A DNA stretch of 64,000 nucleotides from Odoribacter splanchnicus DSM 20712 (GCF_000190535.1 NC_015160.1:2666001-2730000); one strand, 5' to 3'. Counted from the first letter of the stretch, positions 9,080-19,619 are shown. Made by a program: numbers and translations. The notes: generated by a model from the letters alone, not told the origin.

Positions 9080-10210
9080 ATGAAAAAGATGATCGTTCTG
9101 ATGATTGGTTTGGGAGTGATATTGGGAGGTTGCAGGAAGAAAGAGAAACAGGAAGCCGCAAGCGGACAAGCGGCCCCGGAGATTTTAGTGAACAGACCTG
9201 CCCAACACGATGTCGTGTATACGTATCAGTATCCGGCTTATCTGGAAGCCGTGCAAACGGTGAATCTGGTGGCCCGGGTATCGGGATTCCTGGAAAAGAT
9301 GAATTATATCCCGGGAGTGCCGGTAAAAGCAGGCCAGTTGTTGTTTGTCATCGAACCTCAACCCTATCAGGATCAGTTGAAAGCGGCACAGGCCGAAATG
9401 AAGAGTACAGAGGCACGTCTGGCTTACGCCAGGGCACAATACGAGAAGATGAAAGAAGCGATGCCTAGCCGGGCTATCAGTGAGATCGACTTCATCCAGG
9501 CCGAATCGGATTACCATTCGGCGATAGCGAATCTTCAGAATGCCCGGGCACAATTGAATACTGCTCAGACCAATCTGAATTATTGTTACATCAAAGCTCC
9601 TTTCGACGGACGGGTATCCCGGAACCTGGTGGACCTTCAGAACTTTGTCGGAGGAGCGGTACAACCGGTCACCCTGGCTACGATGTATAAAGATAAGTAT
9701 ATGTATGCTTATTTCAATATGGCTTATGCCGAGTTCGAACAAATTCCTCCGGTGACCAATCCGCTGGTATCGAAAGATTCGGCCCTGGCGCTGACGGTCA
9801 TCAATGCTGCGGACACCAGCCGTTATTGGAAAGGCGAGCTCGACTATACTTCGCCGAACGTCGATCTGCAAACCGGGACGGTGACCGTACGGGCCATTCT
9901 CGAAAATCCGAAAGAAGAATTATTAAGCGGGATGTATGTTAAAATCCGGCTTCCCTATAAAGTGGTAAAAGATGCTTTACTGATACCGGAGGCTTCGATC
10001 GGCACGGGACAGGCAGGCCGCTATGTCTATCTGGTGGATGAGAACAACCGGGTGGTGCAGCAAACCGTCAAAGTCGGGGTATTGAGTAACGACGGCATGC
10101 GGGAGATCGTCAGCGGTGTCACTCCGGACGACCGTTATGTCGTGGAAGCCCTGATGAATGTGCGTCCGGGCATGACCGTGAAACCAGTGAGAGAAAAAAC
10201 AAAACGTTAA
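9080..10210 (+). CDS. RND periplasmic adaptor (membrane fusion lipoprotein)
   Basis: A 376-residue MFP protein. The signal peptide ends at a lipobox (LGGC at about residue 18), giving a lipid-anchored adaptor. The first lipoyl half (ARVSGFLEKM), the helical hairpin at about 95-150, the second lipoyl half (KAPFDGRVSR), a beta-barrel and the membrane-proximal domain follow. It sits 37 bp after the channel gene and 9 bp before the permease gene. It is clearly paralogous to, but diverged from, the adaptor at 6299-7456. Confidence 0.93.
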   Translation: MKKMIVLMIGLGVILGGCRKKEKQEAASGQAAPEILVNRPAQHDVVYTYQYPAYLEAVQTVNLVARVSGFLEKMNYIPGVPVKAGQLLFVIEPQPYQDQLKAAQAEMKSTEARLAYARAQYEKMKEAMPSRAISEIDFIQAESDYHSAIANLQNARAQLNTAQTNLNYCYIKAPFDGRVSRNLVDLQNFVGGAVQPVTLATMYKDKYMYAYFNMAYAEFEQIPPVTNPLVSKDSALALTVINAADTSRYWKGELDYTSPNVDLQTGTVTVRAILENPKEELLSGMYVKIRLPYKVVKDALLIPEASIGTGQAGRYVYLVDENNRVVQQTVKVGVLSNDGMREIVSGVTPDDRYVVEALMNVRPGMTVKPVREKTKR

Positions 10211-10219
10211 TCTATTCCT

Positions 10220-13200
10220 ATGTTCAGTACATTTTTCATTAACCGCCCTATATTCGCTACGGTCCTGTCTATCCTTATCGTGATCGCAGGACTGGTATCT
10301 TTACGTGGTCTGCCGGTAGAACAATATCCGACGATCACTCCTCCGACAGTCGTTGTCCGGGCCTCCTACCCCGGAGCCAATGCCAGTACAATCGCCGACA
10401 TGGTAGGTACCCCGATCGAGCAACAAGTGAACGGCGTAGAGGGTATGCTTTATATGTCGTCGACTTCGTCGAGCACAGGCAGCTACCAGCTGACCATCAC
10501 TTTCGAAGTGGGAACCGACCTGGATATGGCCACCGTGCTCGTAGAAAACCGGGTGAACATGGCCCTGAGCACTTTACCGCAGGAGGTGACCCAGATCGGG
10601 GTCACTACGACCAAGGAATCGACCAACGTCGTGATGTTTCTGTCACTGACCTCGGATAGTCCGCAATACGACGCTCTTTTTCTCTCTAATTATGCGGCCC
10701 TGAATATCACCAACGAATTGGGCCGGGTAAAAGGAGTAGGTAATGTGGGCTTGTTCGGCATGGGCAAATACAGTATGCGTATCTGGCTGGATCCGGATCA
10801 GCTGACTATCCGGGGCATCACTCCGGCGGATATCGTATCGGCCATTCAGGGCCAGAATATCCAGGTTACAGCGGGCAGCGTGGGATCGGAACCCTTAGTC
10901 CGCAAAGAAGCCTACCAATACACCCTCGAAACCAAAGGATTACTGATCGATGAAGAAGAATTCGGCAATATCATCGTCAAGGCCCTTCCCGACGGCAAAT
11001 ACCTTCGCATCCGTGACCTGGCCACTATAGAGCTCGGACGTGAAAGCTACAGCTCCACCGCCACCCTGAAAGGCGGAGCCGTCGCAGCTATCGCCGTCTA
11101 TCAGCTTCCGGGAGCCAACGCCCTGGACGTGGCACAACGGGTGAAAAAAGAGATGGACAAACTGGCCTCCTATTTCCCCGAAGGGGTGCAATACAGCGTG
11201 ACCCTCGATACGACGGAATTTATCAATGCCTCGATTTCAGGAATATACGAAACCCTGATCACCGCCTTTATCCTGGTTTTACTGGTTATTCTGATCTTCC
11301 TCCAAAACTGGCGGGCGATGCTGATTCCGCTGATCACGATTCCCGTCTCGCTGGTCGGGACTTTCACCTTCATGGCGATGCTGGGATTTTCCATCAATAC
11401 GCTGACTCTCTTCGGACTGGTACTGGCTATCGGGCTGGTAGTAGACGACGCCATTATCATCGTAGAAAACAGTTACCGGCTGATCGAAACCGGCCGGTAT
11501 CCCACCGTAAAAGAGGCGGTGATCCAGGCCATGAAGGAAGTGTCGGGAGCTGTTGTGGGTATTGTGCTCGTACTGTTGGCCGTATTTATTCCCACGGCCT
11601 TTATCGGCGGCATCACCGGCCAGTTGTACAAACAATTCGCCCTGACGATCGCCATCTCGACGGTAATCAGCGGGTTCAACGCCCTCACCCTGAGCCCCGC
11701 ACTTTGTGCCCTGTTTCTGAAACCCAAACAGCCGGCCAAATTCTTTCTCTTCAAAGCTTTCAACCGGTTTTTTGAAAAGACAAACCATGGTTATACCTGG
11801 GTGATCACTCACTTCATGCGTAAATCGCTGATGACTTTTATCGTCTTTTTGATCCTTTCGGTGCTGGCTTTCTGGGGATTTATCAAATGGCCGCGTACTT
11901 TTATCCCGGAAGAAGACCAGGGGTATTTCATCGCTTTCATGCAACTGACCGACGGTGCTTCGTCGAGCCAGACGGCTACAGCCCTGCAAAAAGCGTCGGC
12001 CGTACTGAACCAAATGGAAGGCATCGAAACCTATATCACGATCAACGGCTTTTCAATGATGAGTAATGCAAACGCTTCGAATGCCGCCACGCTGTTCGTG
12101 ATGCTCAAAAACTGGGACCAACGGAAATCTCCGCAGTTAAGCGCCCAAAGCCTGGTGAACCAATTCAACGGTATGGCCTATGAAGCGATACCGGAAGCCA
12201 GAACCTTCGCCGTCTTACCGCCGGCCATCCCGGGATTGGGCGAAAGCAGCGGGTTTGAAGTCATGCTGGAGGATATCAACAGCTACGGCCCGCAAGAACT
12301 GCAACGCATGACAGACGAACTGATGCTCGCCGGCAACGAGACCCCGGGTCTCTCTACCGTCCAGTCGATGTTCAGCGCCAGTGTACCCCAGTATTACCTG
12401 AATATCGACCGGAACAAAGTAGAGCTGATGCAGATTCCGCTAAGCGAGGTGTTCAATACGATCGGCACATACCTCGGTTCCACCTATGTCAACAATTTTG
12501 TGAAATTCGGCCGCACTTACCAGGTGAAGGTCGAAGGTGCCCCCGACAGCCGGGCTCTGGTAACCGACCTACGCCTATTGAATGTCCGCAACTCCAAGGG
12601 CGACATGATTCCCCTTTCGGCCTTTACTACTATCGAGACGCGGATCGGCGCAGAGAGCCTGACGAAATACAACACTTACGTATCCGCCCTGATCTCGGGT
12701 GCCGCAGCAGACGGTTATAGCTCGGGAGAGGCGCTGAATATTATGGCCAAACTGATCCGGGAGAAAGTGGGACGCTCCTTCGGTTATGAATGGACTTCTA
12801 TGGCATATCAGGAAGAAAATGCGAGTTCGTCCACCTCCATCATCTTTATACTGGCCATCGTGGTGGCTTTCCTGATCCTGGCAGCCCAATACGAGAGCTG
12901 GACGGATCCTTTTGCAGTGATCATGGGTTTGCCTATCGCCCTGCTGGGAGTAGTGATCGGAGTGATGGTCATGAATCTTCCGATCAGCGTTTACACCCAA
13001 ATCGGAGTAGTGCTTCTGATTGCCCTGGCGGCGAAAAATGCCATCCTGATCGTAGAATTCGCCCGGGATTACCGGGCTGCAGGCAAGTCGACCGAAGAAT
13101 CGGCGATCGAAGGCGGACGCGTACGTCTCCGCCCGATCCTGATGACCTCTTTTGCTTTCATCCTCGGCACTTTCCCGCTGGTGATTTCGACCGGAGCCGG

Positions 13201-13405
13201 AGCTTCGAGCCGGATCTCGCTCGGTATCGCCGTTTTTGCCGGTATGTTGATGACCTCCCTCGTAGGCACCTTGTTTATTCCCAATTTCTACCTGATGATG
13301 GAGAGCTTGCACGAACGGTTTACCCGCAAAAAGAAAAAAGACAAAGACACGGAAGAGAACCTTCCCGCCGTATACGAGGAACAACTCCCGATGAAGCGGG
13401 AGTGA
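10220..13405 (+). CDS. RND multidrug efflux permease (HAE1/AcrB family), second system
   Basis: A 1061-residue inner-membrane RND transporter. It shows the family start ([14 protein letters not shown]), the TM4 Asp pair ([13 protein letters not shown]), the TM10 Lys ([13 protein letters not shown]) and a highly charged C-terminal tail ([11 protein letters not shown]). It is only moderately similar to the permease at 3186-6302, so the two pumps are probably old paralogues with different substrates. It ends the plus-strand operon. A GC-rich palindromic stretch and an IS fragment follow. Confidence 0.94.
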   Translation: MFSTFFINRPIFATVLSILIVIAGLVSLRGLPVEQYPTITPPTVVVRASYPGANASTIADMVGTPIEQQVNGVEGMLYMSSTSSSTGSYQLTITFEVGTDLDMATVLVENRVNMALSTLPQEVTQIGVTTTKESTNVVMFLSLTSDSPQYDALFLSNYAALNITNELGRVKGVGNVGLFGMGKYSMRIWLDPDQLTIRGITPADIVSAIQGQNIQVTAGSVGSEPLVRKEAYQYTLETKGLLIDEEEFGNIIVKALPDGKYLRIRDLATIELGRESYSSTATLKGGAVAAIAVYQLPGANALDVAQRVKKEMDKLASYFPEGVQYSVTLDTTEFINASISGIYETLITAFILVLLVILIFLQNWRAMLIPLITIPVSLVGTFTFMAMLGFSINTLTLFGLVLAIGLVVDDAIIIVENSYRLIETGRYPTVKEAVIQAMKEVSGAVVGIVLVLLAVFIPTAFIGGITGQLYKQFALTIAISTVISGFNALTLSPALCALFLKPKQPAKFFLFKAFNRFFEKTNHGYTWVITHFMRKSLMTFIVFLILSVLAFWGFIKWPRTFIPEEDQGYFIAFMQLTDGASSSQTATALQKASAVLNQMEGIETYITINGFSMMSNANASNAATLFVMLKNWDQRKSPQLSAQSLVNQFNGMAYEAIPEARTFAVLPPAIPGLGESSGFEVMLEDINSYGPQELQRMTDELMLAGNETPGLSTVQSMFSASVPQYYLNIDRNKVELMQIPLSEVFNTIGTYLGSTYVNNFVKFGRTYQVKVEGAPDSRALVTDLRLLNVRNSKGDMIPLSAFTTIETRIGAESLTKYNTYVSALISGAAADGYSSGEALNIMAKLIREKVGRSFGYEWTSMAYQEENASSSTSIIFILAIVVAFLILAAQYESWTDPFAVIMGLPIALLGVVIGVMVMNLPISVYTQIGVVLLIALAAKNAILIVEFARDYRAAGKSTEESAIEGGRVRLRPILMTSFAFILGTFPLVISTGAGASSRISLGIAVFAGMLMTSLVGTLFIPNFYLMMESLHERFTRKKKKDKDTEENLPAVYEEQLPMKRE

Positions 13406-13639
13406 GACAGGGAGAGGGATTAGCGTCGCTTCGTTCCTGATCAGGGGCGTCATTCAGGCTCCGGACCGGCAAAACCTCTCCGGTTTCTGGCCAGCGAACC
13501 TCTGGTTCTGACTGTAAAGCCGACCGGAAAGACTGTGCCGCCGGTCAGCCAGGCATTCATCAGCAAGCGGGAATTGCACCGATCAGCATCGAAGAGATGC
13601 CGACCGATAAAGCGCTAATCGGTAACCTCCGGTTACACT
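13406..13639. other. GC-rich non-coding stretch with short palindromes
   Basis: No coding sequence is recognised. The stretch is richer in GC than its surroundings and has many CCGG/GGTC words. Two short hairpins are visible: AAACC/GGTTT near 13475-13490, and GTAACC-TCC-GGTTAC at 13622-13636. They could end efflux transcription. The right edge is the junction with a truncated IS. Confidence 0.4.
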
Positions 13640-14059
13640 GGTCAAGACCGAAGATGTGCCACCAACTGCCTGTCGGAGAAACCGGTATAAGCCTTCAGCA
13701 CCATAAGACCGATCTTTGCACAAAGACTGAAAATGTTCTTGCGTCCAAGACGTTGCTCCGACAGACCTGATTCTTTGGCTATACGCTCAAACGGGAACAC
13801 TGAATGAAGCCTGCCAAGCTCACTCTCATGAAAACTCTTGCGATATTTTTCCAGAATATCAAATTCTGTAAAGCCTAATGTAGGCTGAATCTCGGAAATA
13901 TTTCGTATTTTTGCCATATCTTAGTTGGGGTATTTCCCCCGTTTTGGCCGTCAAACCTTGTTTTCGGGGGAATACCTAAAGATACAAAAAAGCCAACTAA
14001 TTCGCAATAGTTTGTGTATGAATTAGTTGGCTGATTTTATAATATTTAATGAATGTCCC
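13640..14059 (-). mobile_element. Left-end fragment of IS-1 (DUF772-type IS)
   Basis: The reverse complement matches the left end of the intact element at 14778-16458: terminal sequence starting GGGACATTCATTAAAT, the leader hairpin with AGCCAACTAATTC arms, the leader before the start codon and the first quarter of the transposase. Similarity stops near 13648, so about 1.26 kb including the catalytic domain is missing. It is in inverted orientation to the intact copy 0.7 kb away and cannot move by itself. Confidence 0.85.
13642..13917 (-). pseudogene. Truncated IS-1 transposase, N-terminal part
   Basis: A 91-codon frame that starts like the intact transposase (NISEIQPTLGFTEFD) and keeps the DUF772 region (LMVLKAYTGFSDRQLVAHL), then ends in unrelated sequence (RS, stop). 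None of the DDE catalytic residues is present. It differs at several positions from the copy at 14920-16278, so the fragment is an older insertion. Confidence 0.85.
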
Positions 14060-14406
14060 TATATAAGTGCGCCCCGGTTCGATTATATCCGACCTGTCCG
14101 TGGGATTAAAACGGATTTTAACCTCATTTTTGTCCTATATTCAATTTTTAACAAATTTCACCTAAATCCTTATTCGATTTAATGCCATGCGATAACATTT
14201 TGTACTCTAATTGTTCTACCCTCAAATTTTATTCATAACAATGTCACAATACTGAATATTTTTTATTTATCAATAAATAAATCAAAATAAAAAATTTATT
14301 GACATTCATATTTTCCGGCTAATATTGCGGCTGGACTCCGGTGTTTAGAACACATATTTGAAATGTAATGGTTTACTATTTTACAAAAATGGTTGACAAA
14401 TAAATA
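14060..14406. other. AT-rich non-coding gap downstream of the disrupted ATPase gene
   Basis: No gene is recognised. An inverted repeat TCAATAAAT/ATTTATTGA (14270-14278 and 14294-14302) lies about 100 nt past the stop of the minus-strand ATPase remnant and could be a weak terminator. Confidence 0.4.
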
Positions 14407-14772
14407 TCAGTCTGCCATGTGACACTTTATGTCATTATATAATTTAATGAGGTGCATTACAGACATATCGATCAGCGGCTCATACATGAACGCATTTACA
14501 TGGATATTTTCCGGAGTCATCAGGCTTACTTTATCGAAAATTGATAATATTTCAGGATTCGGAGCATCCGATTGTTTGTATTTGTCGATCAACTCCCGTG
14601 TCTGATTCGACAAAATTTCATCTGTGTCAATGTCATTTATCAGCTTCAATATCAACTGTTCCGCCCGTAATCGGATAGCGATGGATAAAACTAATTTGTT
14701 TTCCAATAATATTTCGTCAATCAAAGGATTTTCATTAACGATTACATCAGCTTCTTGCAGTATCAGGTCTGT
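14407..14772 (-). pseudogene. 3' part of an ABC/AAA-type ATPase gene split by IS-1
   Basis: This is the severed C-terminus of the ATPase gene at 16445-18280. Removing IS-1 and one copy of the TAATTA duplication joins the two parts in frame: codon 607 (Ile) of the upstream part is followed by Thr-Asp-Leu-Ile and on through this segment to its stop, giving about 728 codons in total. The segment encodes a helical region (LRAEQLILKLIND) and the string NAFMYEPLIDMS near the end. As it stands there is no good start codon (TTG at 14722-14724 at best), so it is probably not translated as a useful protein. Confidence 0.8.
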
Positions 14773-14777
14773 AATTA
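14772..14777. repeat. Left target-site duplication of intact IS-1
   Basis: TAATTA here and at 16459-16464 flanks the element directly. Because TAATTA is itself a palindrome, the exact duplication length is ambiguous: 6 bp if the ends are GGG/CCC, 4 bp (AATT) if they are AGGG/CCCT. Confidence 0.75.
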
Positions 14778-14804
14778 GGGATATTCAGTAAATAGTATAA
14801 AATT

Positions 14805-14852
14805 AGCCAACTAATTCATACACAAAATGTTGCGAATTAGTTGGCTTTTTTG
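14805..14852 (+). terminator. Intrinsic-terminator-like hairpin in the IS-1 leader
   Basis: Perfect 13-bp arms, AGCCAACTAATTC (14805-14817) and GAATTAGTTGGCT (14834-14846), are followed by a T-run to 14851. It lies between the IS end and the transposase ATG, so it would stop transcription entering from outside. The same hairpin is kept in both other left-end copies. Confidence 0.75.
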
Positions 14853-14919
14853 TATCTTTAGGTATTCCCCCGCAAATAAGGTTTGGAATCCAAAACGGGG
14901 GAAATTCCCCAACAAAGAT

Positions 14920-16278
14920 ATGGCTAAGATACAAAATATTTCGGAAATTCACCCTACTTTGGGCTTTACAGAATTTGATATTATAGAAAAATATCGCAAG
15001 AGTTTTCATGAGAGTGAGCTTGGCAGGCTTCATTCGGTGTTTCCGTTTGAGCGTATGGCAAAGACCATGGGCCTGTCGGAACAGCGACTGGGACGCAGGA
15101 ACATCTTCAGTCCTTCGGCGAAGATCGCCCTTATGGTCCTGAAGGCGTACACCGGATTCTCTGACAGGCAGCTGGTGGAACATCTTAACGGGAACATACA
15201 CTACCAGATGTTCTGCGGGATTATGATAAATCCGTCCTTTCCCATAACCAACTACAAGATAGTCAGTGCCATCCGCAATGAGATAGCGTCCCGTCTTGAT
15301 GTTGATTCCCTCCAGGAAGTGCTGGCTTCACACTGGAAACCCTATCTTGACAGCCTTCACGTCTGTATGACCGATGCCACATGCTATGAGAGCCATATGC
15401 GTTTTCCTACGGATATGAAACTCCTTTGGGAAAGTCTGGAATGGCTCTACAGGCAAATCTGCCTTCATTGCAGAGATTTGGGTATAAGGCGTCCGCGCAA
15501 CAAGTATGCGGATGTGGCGAAGTCCTATCTGTCCTACTGCAAGAAGAGAAAGAGGAAGGCTTCAAGGACAAGGATGCTCAAGCGTCGTATGATCAGACTC
15601 CTTGAAAAGCTCCTCATACAGAGGGATGAAATCCATAGAGAACATGGAACCTCACTCCGATATACCCAGGATTACCAGAAGCGTCTTTCCATCATCAGAA
15701 AGGTTCTTGTACAGGAAAAGGAGTTGTTTGAAGGCAGGAAGGTCAGGGACCGCATCGTCAGCATTGACCGTCATTATGTACGTCCCATTGTAAGAGGCAA
15801 GGAAACAAAGTCCGTCGAGTTCGGTGCGAAGGTCAACAACATACAGATAGACGGCATATCGTTCATCGAACACCTCTCGTTCAAGGCTTTCAACGAAGGT
15901 ATACGCCTGAAGGACTGTATCCGCATGCAGCAGAAGCTCATGAATGTGAGGGTAAGATGCGTGGCTGCCGATTCCATATATGCCAATAATGCCAACAGAA
16001 AGTTCTGTACAAAATATGGAATATCCACATCCTTTGTACGCAAGGGAAGGGCGGCCAGGGATGAATCCTTGAGAAAGGTTCTCAGAAGTGAACTGTCAAA
16101 AGAAAGGGCCACCCGACTTGAAGGCAGCTTCGGCACACAGAAGCAGCATTACTCACTCTCAAGGATAAAGGCACGGAACAGGAAGACGGAAATCCTATGG
16201 ATTTTCTTTGGAATACATACGGCAAATGCCATACTGATGATAGATAAAATCAGGAACCGGGCGGATAAAGCGGCATGA
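14920..16278 (+). CDS. IS-1 transposase, DDE type with N-terminal DUF772 domain
   Basis: A 452-residue transposase read from the ATG at 14920; the frame stays open upstream but that part is the IS leader. The N-terminal DUF772-like domain (PF05598 type) contains KIALMVLKAYTGFSDRQL. Likely catalytic residues are Asp in MTDATCYESH, Asp in AADSIYANNA and Glu in RLEGSFGTQKQHY. A basic segment (KKRKRKASRTRMLKRR) lies mid-protein. It resembles IS5/IS1182/ISNCY-group transposases; the exact family cannot be assigned by eye. It appears intact. Confidence 0.88.
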   Translation: MAKIQNISEIHPTLGFTEFDIIEKYRKSFHESELGRLHSVFPFERMAKTMGLSEQRLGRRNIFSPSAKIALMVLKAYTGFSDRQLVEHLNGNIHYQMFCGIMINPSFPITNYKIVSAIRNEIASRLDVDSLQEVLASHWKPYLDSLHVCMTDATCYESHMRFPTDMKLLWESLEWLYRQICLHCRDLGIRRPRNKYADVAKSYLSYCKKRKRKASRTRMLKRRMIRLLEKLLIQRDEIHREHGTSLRYTQDYQKRLSIIRKVLVQEKELFEGRKVRDRIVSIDRHYVRPIVRGKETKSVEFGAKVNNIQIDGISFIEHLSFKAFNEGIRLKDCIRMQQKLMNVRVRCVAADSIYANNANRKFCTKYGISTSFVRKGRAARDESLRKVLRSELSKERATRLEGSFGTQKQHYSLSRIKARNRKTEILWIFFGIHTANAILMIDKIRNRADKAA

Positions 16279-16444
16279 CATAAATTTACCGACAGAACCA
16301 GAAGGGGTCATCAGACCTCTTCCGAAGCGTCGTGTCTAACAAGATAGGATTATGTGAAAAAACACAGAAAAAGGGCAATAATAATGGCATATAAAGTGAT
16401 TATACTCTATCAACTTTATATGCCATCTTACTTTTTAGGGACAT

Positions 16445-18280
16445 TTACTGAATATCCCTAATTAAAGTCGCACCAAAATCAATAATGAGATTCTGGCAAT
16501 TATGAATATAGGTTTTATATAGCCGACAGATTGTATCTGAGGAAATAGTTCCCGATCCTGCCTTAATATGCAAACAATTTGTCAAGCACTTGTATTCATC
16601 CGATTGTTCACCTTTAGAATATTCAATGATATTTCTTACAAAAGGCAATAACCCAATGAATACTCTTTTCTTATTCGCTCGTTTTGAAAAGTGCTGAAAA
16701 ACATCTTTCCTATATTGTCCTATTTTGCATTTTATATCTCCGCTTGTATCGTGTATAGCCATAAATACGGATTTTTTCAGACCGAGTCGGGATGCGACCG
16801 TTCTATAAAAATCGAAATTGTGGGTCAGCAGGATTATTTTGAATCTATTATCCTTACATACATCGGCAAGATACTCTATAATGGCATACTTATTTTTATA
16901 ATCAAAAGAGTCTGCAATGTCGTCGAGAATCAGCAAACTATCTTCTGCATAATGTTTACGAGCTTCTATTTCAAATAATATTTGCAATGTGTAAAACGCC
17001 CGGCATTCTCCTCTACTCAAAATTTTCAACAGAGTTTCTTTGGGTTGCTCGATCGGCTCTTCAGCCCGTTCATCTTTGTATTTGAATATGAGATTTGCCG
17101 TATCTTGCTTGAGTATAACATCCGCTTTATTTTTAATCTCTACGGTAAAAGGAACACTAAATCTTTTGTTGTATATATCTATAATCGTCTCCCATGTACG
17201 GCTCTCTTGTTGAGCTTTGGCAATTAAATCGTTTAATATTTCTGTTTTGGTTTTATAGAAATTGATTAAGGCAATAGCATCATCGCACAATCTGTGAATA
17301 AATCCATACCATACCTGTTTCTTGAACTCATTATAATCCATCAATAGCGGGATGATCGTGTTATCTTTTTCCAATACAGCCTTAAAGGCCCTCAATTCAC
17401 TGTTATTACCGATCGCCTTATCTATTTTTTCGAATGTAGATTTTAGTTTATCGTCGCTGATAACTTTTGTAATCTCTGCATTGATGATTTCCTGTAATTG
17501 TCCTGCGGATGTTATTTCCACTCCGGAACTTAATTTTATTCTATGTTTGGCAGCAAAGAAAGCTTCATCAGCTACCGATTCCCGCAGAACCGTCGCCTGA
17601 TATGTACCAAACGATACGCCCTCACGATTCGTTTTGAAGAATCTGGAACGACTTAATAACTTTTGATAATCCGTGAAATATTGTTGAATCAAATCTTTGT
17701 GTTTGTCTAAGAACTTCTTGACATTACCTTTTTTATCGAAGACATCGTTATATCTGAAATCATAAAAGTACCGGGCTTTACGAATATCCTCCTCAATAGA
17801 GAGAAGGCATGAAAACAGAGTATCTGTTTCTCCTGTTCGAAAAGTCGAGACAACCTCGCTTTCGCAATCGGTACTCTTCGATATACTTTTAAGTTTTGCT
17901 AAAAAATCATTTTTTACTTTGTCAAGTTCTTGGTAAATACTATCATATCGTTCTTTCAGTTCTTTACTTGCCAAAAATGTCGTTATTCTATTATCTGTAG
18001 CAATGTCGGATTCAGCATTCGCAACGAAAATTGACTTTGGATCAATAGATTTCCCATCGCATTTAACAGTGCAATTGGTTTTTCTTTGCGGATATATTCG
18101 GTCACATGGAACCGATTTCTTATCATCTTTTGAAATACACTCAAATGTACGGGCAAATGAACTTTTCATCATTCCATTGGGTGCATAAATCAATACGCAG
18201 GTATCATCGGCGAAATCGAATTTATGTTCGAACTTTGATATTCCGAAGCAATTTTCCATATCAATTTCCAATGTTTTCAT
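16445..18280 (-). pseudogene. ABC/AAA-type ATPase of anti-phage type, 3' end cut by IS-1
   Basis: 611 codons remain; the last four residues (RDIQ) are read from the IS end. The N-terminus has a P-loop (YAPNGMMKSS) in which the Gly before Lys is Met. A long coiled-coil-rich middle, an ABC-like signature (LSRGECRAF), Walker B (LLILDDIADSFD) and a switch His (LLTHNFDFY) follow. This plan is shared by SMC-like ATPases found in defence genes such as RloC, PrrC and PtuA, but no specific family is proven. The original frame continued for about 121 more codons at 14407-14772. The gene follows the DUF4143 ATPase by 25 bp and was probably co-transcribed with it. A truncated product could still be made. 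Confidence 0.75.
16459..16464. repeat. Right target-site duplication of intact IS-1
   Basis: TAATTA, identical to 14772-14777 at the other end of the element. Confidence 0.75.
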
Positions 18281-18305
18281 AAGTCTTGTTGTATCGATTC
18301 TAATA

Positions 18306-19619
18306 TTATATTTTTATCCACCTTTTCGTCCAATCCGCGAGGAATACGGGAATATTGAGAATCGCACCATCCCTTTTCAGGTTGTTCATGGAGTAACGCA
18401 GTGCCAGTTCCGGCGAGAAGCGGTCGATGTAAATACCGAGGCTCTTCCCACCCAAACGAGTGCCGGACTTAACCTCGACCGGAAACAGAGAGGTGTTGTC
18501 CTGCAACAGGAAGTCCACCTCGGCGGTAGCTTCCGACATCCAATATCGCGGCATTACGCCGAAATGGGCTGCGAGGGACTGCAATACCATATTTTCAGCC
18601 ATTGCCCCTTTGAACTCCGTATAAAGCGAATTCTCCGACCAGAGAACCTCGGCCGGAAGCTGAGCCATAACACGCAACAATCCCCCATCGCACAGGTAGA
18701 TCTTGAACGCCGAAAGGTCGTCGTATGCGCTCAACGGTAAACCGGGCTTGGAAGAGCAGTAAATACGATAGATCATCCCGGCATGCTCCAACCACAACAG
18801 CCCGTCTTCATATTCCCGTGCCCGCGCCCCGGTTTTGACCAACTTGTAGACGAATTTTCGGTTTTCTTTCGCCAACTGCGACGGTATGGAATTCCAAATG
18901 GCGGCAATACGCGGAATGTCTTTACCCGGAGCGTGTTTGGCAAAATCCAGCGCATATGCCGTCAGAATCGCTTTTTGAATCTCCTCGATCTCCTGTACGC
19001 CGCGTTTGTCGAGCATAGCAGCAACTGCCGCCGGCATCCCTCCGCAAACCTGATAGCGACGGTATGCCTCTGCGACACATCCCATGACGATCTCCGGCAA
19101 CGGCGCGATCTCCGTCAGGTTCTCCAGATATTCGTACATCCGAGGCGTATCGGCACGCAGAAACTCCCGGAATGTAACCGGATACATTTTCAGGAATTCC
19201 ACTTTACCTACAGGAAACGAATCTCCCTGCGAAAGAGATACGCCCAAGAGCGATCCTGCCGCAAGAATATGATATTCGGGAGCCTCCTCGCAGAAATACT
19301 TTAAACTATTGAGTGCCTTGTTGCTCTGCTGGATCTCATCGAAGATGATCAACGTCCGCCCCGGCTCGATGGGATATTCCGTATAAAGGCGGAGAATATC
19401 GATCAGTCTTTCGGGATTTTTCGTATTCTCGAACTCCCGACACAGTTCTTCCGATGCATCGAAATTAAAATAGGCAACGTGGTCGAAATATTCTTCTCCG
19501 AACTTCCGCATGATCCATGTTTTACCTATCTGACGTGCGCCTTGGATGATAAGCGGCTTGCGCTCCGGCCGCTGTTCCCATTCGAGCAATGCAGCCGTTA
19601 TATCCCTTTTTATCTCCAT
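18306..19619 (-). CDS. AAA_14/DUF4143 ATPase
   Basis: A 437-residue protein read from the Met that opens MEIKRDITAALLEWE; an in-frame Met nine codons earlier is less likely. The P-loop is GARQIGKTW and Walker B is LIIFDEIQ, followed by a sensor-like segment (YHILAAGSLLGVSL). The C-terminal DUF4143 domain includes EVDFLLQDN and PVEVKSG, which resemble a restriction-endonuclease-like fold. Such proteins are common in Bacteroidota and are often duplicated; their function is not established. It is the first gene of a minus-strand pair with the IS-disrupted ATPase. No frame damage is seen. Confidence 0.88.
   Translation of the reverse strand: MEIKRDITAALLEWEQRPERKPLIIQGARQIGKTWIMRKFGEEYFDHVAYFNFDASEELCREFENTKNPERLIDILRLYTEYPIEPGRTLIIFDEIQQSNKALNSLKYFCEEAPEYHILAAGSLLGVSLSQGDSFPVGKVEFLKMYPVTFREFLRADTPRMYEYLENLTEIAPLPEIVMGCVAEAYRRYQVCGGMPAAVAAMLDKRGVQEIEEIQKAILTAYALDFAKHAPGKDIPRIAAIWNSIPSQLAKENRKFVYKLVKTGARAREYEDGLLWLEHAGMIYRIYCSSKPGLPLSAYDDLSAFKIYLCDGGLLRVMAQLPAEVLWSENSLYTEFKGAMAENMVLQSLAAHFGVMPRYWMSEATAEVDFLLQDNTSLFPVEVKSGTRLGGKSLGIYIDRFSPELALRYSMNNLKRDGAILNIPVFLADWTKRWIKI

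Larger units (their letters stand above)
14778..16458 (+). mobile_element. Intact insertion sequence IS-1 (DUF772-type transposase)
   Basis: A 1681-bp element. The left end GGGATATTCAGTAAAT and the reverse complement of the right end are identical over 16 bp (18 bp with flanking TA). It is flanked by duplicated TAATTA. It holds one full transposase gene, a strong leader hairpin, and about 180 bp of 3' non-coding sequence with an imperfect GGCATAT/ATATGCC hairpin. It interrupts a minus-strand ATPase gene. Partial copies of the same IS are at 13640-14059, 35050-35336 and 41616-41798. Confidence 0.9.

Noticed and set aside
13640..14059. A CRISPR-like or att-type repeat because of the repeated AGCCAACTAATTC word
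   Set aside because: The word is the leader hairpin of IS-1, which occurs once per left end. There is no regular spacer array anywhere in the window.
14827..14919. An N-terminal extension of the IS-1 transposase from an upstream ATG
   Set aside because: The extra 31 codons are read from the leader hairpin and its downstream sequence, and the same segment in other copies is the IS leader. The ATG at 14920 matches the start seen in the truncated copy.
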